From Lucifuga dentata (taxonomy: Eukaryota > Chordata > Actinopteri > Ophidiiformes > Bythitidae), in the NCBI GenBank assembly GCA_014773175.1, contig VXCM01000445.1:248001-312000 (forward strand): a stretch of DNA of 64,000 nucleotides, in the 5' to 3' direction. This document shows positions 1 through 10,445 of this stretch, in pieces (positions within the stretch are counted from its first letter, which is position 1; each line of letters opens with the position of its first letter). Under the pieces are notes generated by a model, which was not told where the DNA came from, ran no database searches, and saw only the letters and a list, made by a program, of their open reading frames with translations. A program made the translations under genes and the position numbers.

Positions 1-694
1 TGCTCAGATGTGTGTTGTTGAAGATTCAGTGCTTCATTTAAGTATGTAACATTTTTATGGTGCTTAAAATAAGTCTAACAATCCTGCTTTTCTTGCATCT
101 TTTTACAATTTCCATTTCTTTATATGTGGTTGGTCTATTGCTGTAACAATGGACTTAGCAGCTGGTCAAATCAGAAACCGGAGCAAATATCATTTGCACG
201 TCAAATGATATTTGCAGTGACAGGGAGGCCCAGCAGCTAGCATTAGCCGGCTCGCTGGCAAGCTCACTCGCCTACCAGGTTGCCAACTACAAATAAAAGC
301 ACATTGAAGACCACACACAGAGACAGTATGCACTCAATCATGTGTCGCCACTGACTGCAAGCCACAGAACAGCAAATTTTCACATCAATCTTTATTTTAC
401 TAGAGATGTAGAGTATGAAACAAGAGTTAAAATGATGGCTTTTTTAAATTTTGGAATCCCACCCCCTTAGAGGTCCAGCCTGTTAAAGATGGTTTGTTAC
501 TGGTTGCTGACACAAATTTGTACATCAAAATTCACTAATGTTTCATGCAAATTTACTTTCAGACGAATTCAGATACAAATTTTCTCATTGCAACCATTCA
601 ACTGGACTGAATCAAGTTTAATACAAAATTTTGTGGTTGTAAATGCAAAACTGACTGAGACCTAACAATATAAGACAGTATAGGCACAGCATCA

Positions 695-715
695 TCTCTC
701 TCTCTCTCTCTCTCT
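695..715. repeat. (TC)n microsatellite
   Basis: About ten TC units. Confidence 0.95.
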
Positions 716-988
716 ATTTTGACCTTTAATCATCCCCTCAAACCAGCTTTCTTTGCCACTCTCCCTTATCTCTCGGCTCTTTAATGTCATCTGTCTCCCT
801 CTCTGCACTCTTGTAAGCGGCCAAACGTTTGGCTAATGACTCAAGGTAATTAATAACTCCCTTAACTCGGTGCCGTTTGGACAGATGCTACTTCCTCCCT
901 CCCTCACATTAGCACAAGCTATCACACGCTATGTAAACACAGAAGCTCTCTAACATGCCAAGCACAGCAATGCTTCTATATGAGTCTA

Positions 989-1011
989 TGTGTGTGTGTG
1001 TGTGTGTGTGT
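989..1011. repeat. (TG)n microsatellite
   Basis: About eleven TG units. Confidence 0.95.
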
Positions 1012-2310
1012 CACAGCGCTGCCAATTAAAAGTTGTTTACGGAACATAATATAATAGAATATGTATTAACCTCACAATGTTCATACCCAATGTTCATTAT
1101 GAAAGGACACACTACCTCTGACTGATATTTGCAACTGCAACTGCATTAAAGAGATTCAGAAAAAGAGAAAAGAGAAAGAGAAGAGAAAGAGCGAGAAATA
1201 TGAGGGTAAGTGGTAGAGAGAAAAGAGAGAGTGGTGGCAGTAGGAGGTTAGGATAGAAGACATTTTGGCCAGGGATGTCAGAGAGGAATCAGTGAATAAC
1301 TTGGCTTGTTTCTTTGTGGTGAGAACAGCATGGGATGAAGGCTGGAGCCAGAGCCCACAATGGCTAGCCTGGAAGGTTCTCTCATTAGAGAGATTGGAGC
1401 ACACAACCTCCTGAGAACCGCAGAGCCAGAGTGCAGCAGTCATCAGAGCCCTGGGAACTCTTACTTTCATGGTAACCTCAGGTACACAGTTAAGATCATC
1501 TGTTGAGATTTGCATTTTTATTCTTCCTTGTCATTTTGAAGATTTTGACTCTGTGCGCCACGTGTTTGAAGTTTGTGGTGGTGGCGCTTGGAATTACCAT
1601 GGGAACCACCCTCCCCACACACACCTCTCTCCCCTCTGTGTTTCCGATTGACAATGTGTCTGCGAATATCCAATGATCCAATGAGACATGAGCAAAGTCT
1701 CTGTTCTGTCTCCAACATCAGAAAAGACCCTTTGAAGAAATGGAAAAGCATGCTAGTGTTTTTTATTAAAACATTCATTTTATGGGTTTCAGGGAGCTAA
1801 TATATGACAAAACAGGGCAGAGTATGAGAGGAAAGGAGGGGAAAAACTGGAGAGGGTACAAATATTACAGTGTGGGGACAGATCAGTGGACCATCTGTGG
1901 CAAAGCCTTGCCGCCTTTACTGTTGGCCCGTAAATGAGGAGAAAAAATTTTTGAACCTGCATACTCAGCCAGAAACCATAAACGGTCAGAAGCCTTAACG
2001 AGAGCCATGTACATGTAATTGTAACAATCAAAAAGTCATAGAGATACACATGTAGAAGTATGTTCTCGATTAAATTACCTCTGGCATGTGAATCCAATAG
2101 CAGATCCTAAAATACACGTATATTTGACTTTACAGAATCTCGTTTAAACTTTGTAGCAGGGATTCCCATTTGCTTTAAGGATAATGAGAATACTTTTAGG
2201 GTCATTATTGAGTTAGCTAGAGTTTTACACATACAGTGGAATGCTGTGAGTGCAAGTGTGTGTGTGAGTGTTTCCGTGTGTGTTTGGTTGAATGACTGAC
2301 TGGCTAACAG

Positions 2311-2354
2311 CATTTTTTTTTTTTTTTTTTTTTTNTTTTTTTTTTTTTTTTTTT
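2311..2354. repeat. poly-T tract with N at 2335
   Basis: About 43 T split by a single N, probably a contig suture in a homopolymer. Confidence 0.9.
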
Positions 2355-2523
2355 ATGTGAGGCTGAGTCTGGGTGTCTCAGTTTCTCCATTTTAGTCCAG
2401 TAAGCTTGTGAGTAGACATGTGTGAGGCTTGTCAGTGGCTTTGTTCAAAAATATGTCTCATTGGTTGGAACTGTCTGAGGGTGGAAGCAAGAAAAATCAA
2501 AATAAGAAGAAATTACCATATCC

Positions 2524-2656
2524 AGTTAAGTCAAGTCAAGTCAAAATGTATTTGTATAGGCTAACATCACAACAATGTCTCAAAGGGTTTACAGGCCCAC
2601 ATAGTAACGGTCCCCAACCCAGGCCAAGCTCTCAAAGAAGACAAGGAAACCTCCAT

Positions 2657-2691
<35 letters not shown>

Positions 2692-2765
2692 TAACATATA
2701 AGGAAAAAATGGAAGAAACCTCTGGAAAGGCAATTCAAAGAAAGATTTCCTCATTACATCCCTCC
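2524..2765. repeat. teleost SINE/LINE-tail-like interspersed repeat
   Basis: The sequence has the familiar teleost order: tandem TCAAG units, atgtatttgtatagg, caacaatgtctcaaagggtttacag, then agacaaggaaacctcc, a poly-A, and ggaagaaacctctgg. This repeat is common in fish genomes; the exact family is not fixed here. The internal poly-A (about 2659-2689) has expanded. Confidence 0.65.
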
Positions 2766-5555
2766 CTAATTACAAAGACAGAGAAAACAATGACAAACTA
2801 CAGGATGAAATAAATAAATGACAAATAAGTGAAAAGTAAAAAGAGTCCAGACGGATGTAGTTAATATGAAATCATAGTCATGATGATTCAAGACATGAGA
2901 CACATGAAGAAAGATCTTGTTCTTTTTACAAAGTTTCAGTACATTTTCCTCATAAAAAACAAAATTTAAAGTAAATCTAATGTTTTGTTAAATGTGCAAA
3001 AATACTTATCTAAGTTCACCTTTAAAGGCCTCAGAGGGGCACACTTTTTGTCTCCTGACAAAAAGTGTTACAGGAGTGGACCCAGTCCTCAGCAAAACAG
3101 TGATCCAGCTGTACATCTGGTGCTTTTAACGCAGGTTCACTCTTTATTTTAACAAAGTAGTGTGGTTTAATGCACCAGACGTGGACAGCTGGTTGTGACT
3201 GAGTAAGTGCTAGGTTTGGGACCTGGGTACCACAGGTGAACAAGGGAGTTTGCTGAGTTCCAGCTACCAGAACCCATGACTCAGCACTCCTACGCTTCAT
3301 GGCTTGCATTCTAGTAAGAAAACACTTATAATGACAAAATTCTTTAATAGGGCGTGTGTCCAATATCAAAACTGTCGTTGACATTAGGAGCAAATTTTGC
3401 AGAACACCACTTATTACTTTCATCTGCTGAAGCCATTCCTTCCAAATGTTCATGTTTTTCAAAATTGTAGCTCGGCAAAGTGAGCAGTTGCTATCCTCAT
3501 TATGTTCTTCTGCATCAGTCCTCAAAGGTTAAGAGTTTTTGCTTTCCCTAAATATCCACCCTGAAACTTTTTAACATTGACCTCATGTGCTGCATGAATA
3601 AAACATTTTCTTTAATGGAAAACTTGACTAATTTTGCCCCCAGCATCATAACGGTGTCGATTGTATTCGCCCTGCCATGACACATTTGGCCAGGTATAAA
3701 TGCTTTGACAGTGCTGCTTCAGAGACTTGAGATCTTTTAGAAAATCCAAGAAACTGAAAAGCAAATTGAAATGAGTATTGAGAAACCTATTATACAGCAC
3801 TCATTGTATTCCTTGGGGTGGGACCAAGGAATACAAGTCTTGGCAACAAGTCCCAAGTCAAGACAGGCAAATCAAGACTTGATACTTACTTATGACTTAT
3901 GAAATAATGACAGGACCCACTTCTGGCTTTCAATTAAATGGTGTTGACATCACAAAGGCCAAATGTATGTATGAACGGTTTCCATGCATCCTTTCTCTCT
4001 ACTCCCAGTGCCCTAAATCTTCTCTTTTATCATGATCAGCAGGTTAAATCTGCAATCCATTATTTTTCACTCTTGAAAGAGATATTAAATCTGGTCAGTA
4101 AAAGGTTGTGAGTCAGTATTTTGTACACATATTGATAACATAGATTGGTTCATGTACCATATTTTGAAGTGGACAGATGCTGCAGATCTGATGAAAATCC
4201 TACTGTAAATTCACAGACACTTTCTATCCTAGTTGCTGCGTTAGAAACAGTATCATGGCAGAAGGTAGTAAAATTTAATAAGATTGTTGATTCATGGGCA
4301 GAGTGGAAGGATACGTTAGACCATTTAGCTAACGTGCTCCACAGTAGTGCTCAGAAAGATGTGAAAGATGCTCACAGACACAGAGAAACATACACTTACA
4401 GAGATTCCACAGACGTCATATAAAAATATACAGGAGATATATTAATTGCAGCTTCATGTCTTCCTATCAGCATATATTAGGTTTGCTGACAGTAAGAAAG
4501 TGGGAATACTGCGCTACATACACACTGATACCAAAACACAGAACACTGTTCATAAATATGTGTGTGTGCATGTGTGTGTGGGTGGGTATGTATGTGGTGT
4601 AGCATGCTCACGGGTATCATGTGCACCAATTCCCCAATTTCCCTGACCTTGCCCACCCTCACACCTTACAGAAAGTACATCCCGATAAATCATGGCCTCT
4701 GATCTCCCAGCCAGGAATTCCAGGCTGCCTGGGCCACACCATTCAGATCTGTGAAATACGGAAACAGCGGCTCAAGAATTCCCCAAGAATGTGAGGAATG
4801 CCATTACAATCCATTTGTTTTTCCGAGGAGGTGACAAGGAGAGGGCGGGAGTGGCCTGCAGATTTTNTTTTTTTTTTTTTTTTTTTTTAATTTTGGAACA
4901 ATTGAAATAATCCACTTCTAACCATGGCCACATGTTGTGTTGTGGGTAGACCACACACACGTACTATGCAGCAATTAGCACACGCCAATAAAACACGTAT
5001 ACAAATAGGACTACATACTGTATACTCATATGTGTGTAAACACACAGAAGCACACAAGTGCAAACCCATAAGAGAGAAATGAAACACAAGAACACACAAA
5101 CACACAGAAAAACACACAAACACTGCAACATAAAGCCTAGGAGTCTAAATAGGGATTCCCATCAGATTTGGTTTATGTAGCATCCTAATAGATTTGTTTC
5201 CAGCTTCCAGCCCGTCATCCCCATCCAGCTCATTAGCAGGACTGGCGTACTGTTACACGAGCAAAGCCAAGGTGGGTGGAACACACAAGTTACTATGCAG
5301 TATCTCAGCTGCAGAAACCACTGTGGCTACCTTCATGTCTTCTTCATATAAAACTTTAAATGTCCCAGATTATCATAAGGTCTCAACTGGCCATGACAGA
5401 GTGTGTAAAAATCCTTTCTTTGTTGGTTGCGGTTTATTACGACATGCAGGAGTGGAGCATCACTTCATCCCAAAGCAGCAAGATTTTCCTTTGTGTTATT
5501 TATGCATCATTTGTGATTAGCAGTAAAATGAACAAAAGAGTCACTGAATTGATCT

Positions 5556-5586
<31 letters not shown>

Positions 5587-5664
5587 GCCAAACATATCTA
5601 GCTATCTTCTGATGTCTCCTTAATTGGCTATGTGTGTGAGAAAAAGAGAGAGAGGAATAGAGAG

Positions 5665-5701
<37 letters not shown>

Positions 5702-6108
5702 ATTAAAGGAGACACCATGGGCAGAGTCACACAATTGGAATTTGCAAAGAGAGGAGCCAAAAGTACAATCAAATGCCCCTGATCAAAAGCCATCATGAGG
5801 ACACTCGACACCATAATTTGTGTTAGAAGCCTACGGTTCCTGGCTCGGCCCTTTCTTGTGGTGTGGGCCCTTTCTCCTCCACTTCCATCTCTCCGTATCT
5901 GTTTGGGCCATACAGGAGAAATTCACTATTTTCACACAGCAAACTGCGAGGCACTTACCACTGTCAGGCTCTGCGAGGTGAGAAGACAGTCTTATCGTTG
6001 ATTTAAAAGAAACAGGAAATAGTAAGACAGAATGATTTGCGTGTGACTTTGTGCATCGGGTAGATGCCCCCCTCAGATGCAAATAAAATTCATATGCGTG
6101 ACTTCCAA

Positions 6109-6144
<36 letters not shown>

Positions 6145-6540
6145 GAAAGCAGTTTTGTTGATCTTTGGAAGCCAAGTCCCAATAAAGGAAAATGGAATTC
6201 TCTTCCTACATACCGCTTATTCTTTTCGTGCATGTTTTGATTACAAAAGAGGAACAGCGAAATATCCTCAAATTGCATCCAAAAGGAGACCTGAAAATCG
6301 AAATCCAAGTCCAAACTAAAACTCACAATCCTATCCTTATTTTCATGCTTGTCAGGTTGTTGCAAAAAAGACCAATATTAAATGAAAACATTTCCTATCA
6401 CTTGTATCATTGTCTCAGAACACGAGAAGGAGCTGAAAAGTCATCAAACTGCAGCTCATGGGAAAGCAGGAGAAACATTTCCAAGCATGTTAGGTTTTAC
6501 TGATGTACAAATCACCACCTAAGCTTCAGGAACAGGTTAA
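2766..6540. other. intergenic sequence, no supported gene
   Basis: Contents are simple repeats (poly-T with N at 4867, poly-A at 5557-5580, GA-rich tract at 5634-5698, poly-A at 6112-6140), a perfect 13 bp hairpin at 3804-3836, an orphan 164-codon minus-strand frame at 3031-3525 that matches no family I know, and an exon-like stretch at 5204-5271. Confidence 0.6.
5634..5698. repeat. (GA)n-rich microsatellite
   Basis: The tract begins with imperfect GA units and continues as a pure GA array to 5697. Confidence 0.95.
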
Positions 6541-6549
6541 AAAAAGTTT

Positions 6550-7340
6550 AAATTACTTGGGAAAGAGTTTGGATTGTCCTGAAGGTTTGAAGAACTGTAG
6601 ACATGCATGAAGCTGTAAAAGGCTTATCAAGTATTCCTCAATCCAGAATTGTCTCCAAATGAATGGAATTCAGTTGTGTTGTTACACTCTCAAGGAGTAG
6701 GCATCCTATAATGATTATACCAACAGAACAATAGGCAATGATAAAGGCAAAAAACAACCCAAGGGTATCTCTAGAACCTGCTAAAATTCTTATTCTTTTT
6801 CACAACAAGAAAAACAAAAAGGGTGTTCATGGAAGGACACCACAGAGGAAACCGCTGCTCTCCAGTAAACTAGAACAACAGACCTCCTGGATGTTCCACA
6901 AGGTATTTCAGACAATGTTCTGTGGTCAGGAAAAGGCTGAACTTGTTGGCAGAAATGTACGTCGTGTGTTTGCAGGAAAAGGGTATTGCACCAACACCAA
7001 AACACCAAAACTTTCTCCCAGACAGGCATGGTGCAGGGAGCATCACAGTTTGGAGTTGCTTTGCTGCCTCAGGGCCCAGACAGCTTACAGTCATTGAGGA
7101 AACAATGGATTCAAAATTGTATCAAGTATTTTTACAGGAGAAAGCCAGATGAGAATGCTAGATGTCTGTCATCTAAAGCTGAAGAAAAGTTGGATGATGC
7201 AACAGGACAATGACCCAAACATTTGTTTTATGGAAAGTCCAGACCTTAACCCGATAAGAAAAAAAGCTGTGGCAAGGCTTGGGGAGTTCATGCAAGAAAT
7301 CCCAGAATTACAGATTAATTGGAGCAGTTTTACAGGGAGG
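6550..7340 (+). pseudogene. Tc1-like (Tc1/mariner) transposase relic
   Basis: Fragments in two shifted frames match Tc1-like transposase in order: KNNPRVSLE, GVHGRTPQRKPLLSSK, then GAGSITVWSCFAASG, LKLKKSWMMQQDNDP and SPDLNPI. At least two frameshifts (near 6960 and 7145) and several stop codons break the frame. The first catalytic Asp region (WSDET in active proteins) reads CGQEK, the second Asp survives in QQDNDP, and the third acidic residue after SPDLNPI is Arg. About 25 residues are missing between NDP and SPDLNP. The element is dead. I could not locate its terminal inverted repeats. Confidence 0.88.
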
Positions 7341-10052
7341 AATGTCAAAAACTTTACCCCTATTTCTTAATTTACCGTACATATGGGAGGTTAGGTAGGA
7401 TTGCTCATCAATACCACAGTGGCACACTTGGCTTCAAAATACTGCAAAAATTATTCAAAGCTATAGCAACTATCAATATAACCTGCAAATAACATAAAAC
7501 TATTTGAAATGATGAAGTGATTACTGGATTAGTTGAGCCTAAAGTCCAATTGTGTGATTACAAATGAGATATTTGGTTATAATTCTCCTGTATAAAGGCT
7601 GAAGTGGAACAAATGTTCATTATGTTTGGGTATCTCATGAGCTTCAGAGGAGTTTAAGTGGACTTTTGCTTTAATGCTGTTTTAATGAAGTGTGGCTACA
7701 AGCCTGGTCACAATAAGAAATGATTTTTAATATTAAAACAGAGAATAAACTGACACCATTTTCTAACCAGTAGCTCAAACAAACTCTGAAATGAAGTAAT
7801 TAAAAAAAAAAAAGAAAAACAAAAGACATTAACTGTACTTAGCACACACATGCATGTACATAGAGTCATGCACATACACACATACACCACACATGCAATG
7901 TTGAGCCAGGTGTATTCACTCAGGAGCTATCCTACACCTCAGGCCATATTTTACAGGCTCTTATAGCTCATATAAGCTGTGAATTTTTTAAATACCTGCC
8001 CATTAGGAAAACTACATCCTCGGCATTAGATCATTTTGAGGCAATGACCACATTTCTATACATTTTATTTGAGACTTGTGGCGTGTACGTCTGAGCCTTG
8101 CATCAGAGGTCTCATATAAGCCACGTTTTAACACGCCGTTATATCGTAATATCCAGACGGTTTGCTTCCGCTGAACATCAGACTCGCTGCTCCCAGCTCA
8201 AACATTTCCACTTGTTCGACCGCTCGTTGCCATTTCCCATCATTGTCTGAGTCACAGGGACAAATTTCATGAGGTATGCCAGCATGGGCTAAGAATGCTG
8301 AATTGAATTGCTAAGATTGGATCAGCGAGCGCAGGGGGGTGAGACTGGAATTTATTGTTGCCATTGATAGCATCTTTCTCAGAGCACAGAGGACGGTTGT
8401 ACCTCATGCAACTGAGATACTATTTATCTACAAGGGTGAATATCAGGTCTGAAAGTGCAGCCTTTCGTTTTCACTTTGCACAGTCTGACTCTTTCCCCTC
8501 GTCTTGCCTGTGTCCTCTGGACTACCTCTAAGAGTCTCTGGCTAACGGCTGCAGGTCAAAGAGTTTTGCAGAAGATGCAGCAATAAAGAACCACTGGGGG
8601 AGCTCTTCCACACGGTTAAAATCTCTCTCCTCTTCTCCCACTTCACCGAGACCAGCAAAGATGTAAAGTACATCTAAAGTACTTGCTCAAATACAATTTT
8701 AAGGTACTTTTCTTAATTATTTCCATTTTGTGCTACTTTGTACTGCTCTGGATTTTAGAGGGATATATTGTACTTTTTTTTTTTCCTCCACTAGATTTTT
8801 CTCATGACATTACTTATTTTGGAGATTGAGACTTTCAAATTGAGATAGGCTCATAAATATTCCTGTTGTCAGATAAAATCCTTGGATCTCAGTCTTGTTT
8901 TAGCTTGGCAATAAATTTAAGGTGTTATCTCAGGTTTTGGGAAGAGGGAAGATTTACAGAATTTACTTGAGTATAAAGGAGCATGTTGGTTGTTAACTGA
9001 AAATTTTCATTATTTAATTCTAAACTCTCCAAATTTATTGATACAATATTGCTCACATTTTAAGATCAAAAACGTCCTGAATTTTGGGAATTTTAATTAT
9101 TGATGCATTGTTATGTATCAGATACACATTAAGTACTTTAATTTTGGATACTTGAGTGCATTTTATTGCTAATACTCATTTATTTTTACCATGGTACATA
9201 TTTAAATGCAGGGTTTTTGCTTCGGATGCTTAGGATGCAAAAGATTTGATTACTTCTTGCACCACTGGAGTTCAAGGTAACTGCAGTACATATGACCTTT
9301 GACCTTTATTTGACCCAGAACAAACATCCACAAATATCTCTGCCTAGACCGCTTTCTTTTCTCTCTTTTCTCTGCACATGGGTTAAAAAAATGAAAAGAT
9401 AACACGTGACTATCCTCTTCATCTTCTTGATACTGCTTTGTCTCTCTATGTCTTTCTCCTTTTTTAAATTCTCTCTCTTTCATGCAATCCAATGCCACTG
9501 GCTTTTAAATCAGGCCGGTTAGGAAAAGAAAGAAACCAGTCCAGTGATGAAGGGGGATGACAGGACCAATTTGGATGATGACATTATTTGCCTGAGATGA
9601 AGAAACAGATGAATGGTAGCTGAGGGCATTATTTTATCTACCCAGAATCCCCCAAGGTCTCGTCATGCTCACATCAAGTATCCACTGCCTATTTCTTTCA
9701 TAACTGAGCAGCTCAGTCTGTCGGTGGTGCACCTTTCCAATTCTTCTATCCCGCTGAAGCTCTCTGGATTTATTTTGACAGCTATCTCTGCACAGAAGAC
9801 TAGACATGTACCTCTACACTGTTGATTCTTCTGCTAATGAAAGGTGGAGAGATGGAGAGAGTGATGGGAGCATTCCTTCCTCTTCCTAAAAAGGGAATAG
9901 GCAGACACATTTTTGTCATAGTTCTAACAGAGGAGAGAAAGCTGAAAGAGCATGATGGATGGTTTTTCTAGAAGATGCGATGAGGTGGTTGCCTGATGGC
10001 ATGTGAATAGAAGAGTGAGCATGTGAGAGATGCACTGAGGAATGCAGTGTTG
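7341..10052. other. intergenic sequence with a candidate conserved non-coding block
   Basis: No gene is supported. The block at about 8090-8460 is free of simple repeats, of balanced composition and rich in TAAT/ATTG-type words such as attgttgccattgatagc, which is typical of vertebrate enhancers; this is inference only. Confidence 0.5.
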
Positions 10053-10060
10053 CTTTAAGT

Positions 10061-10437
10061 CAGTGGTTCTAAAACTGTGCTACGTGCACCACTGGTGGTA
10101 CTTGAAGCACTCCTGGGTAGTGATTTTGGAAATTTCTGCAGGAAATTAAAATGATCCATGTAAATTCTATTATTGTGGCATATAAAATGGGTTTCATTAA
10201 GAATTTTATGAGTTACTTTTAATTAATAATTTAATCTCTTGTATAATTCATGCACTCTTCTGCTTTTCAGTAACTTTTCTTGCTCATAAATTTCGTAAAT
10301 TTCTCAATTTCACTCATGCCCACATGAGGTTTTTTGTGATTTTTTTTCTTATTCCTGCTGGCTCATTAGTGAGATGATACTTAGCTGATTTGATTTGCTC
10401 AGAGATTGTTTGGTTCAAAAAAGTTTAAGTACCACTG
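10061..10437. mobile_element. hAT-type MITE with perfect 8 bp target duplication
   Basis: The ends CAGTGGTTCTAAAACTGTG and, inverted, CAGTGGTACTTAAACT are terminal inverted repeats of the hAT-Charlie type. The flanks are an exact 8 bp duplication, CTTTAAGT, at 10053-10060 and 10438-10445. At 377 bp and without a reading frame it is non-autonomous. Confidence 0.92.
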
Positions 10438-10445
10438 CTTTAAGT

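Larger units (their letters stand above)
1..2310. other. non-coding sequence with simple repeats
   Basis: I see no gene. The interval holds (TC)n at 695-715, (TG)n at 989-1011, a GA-rich purine tract at 1150-1260, and a non-repetitive block at about 800-900 (cggccaaacgtttggctaat and following) that looks like a candidate conserved element. Confidence 0.7.
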
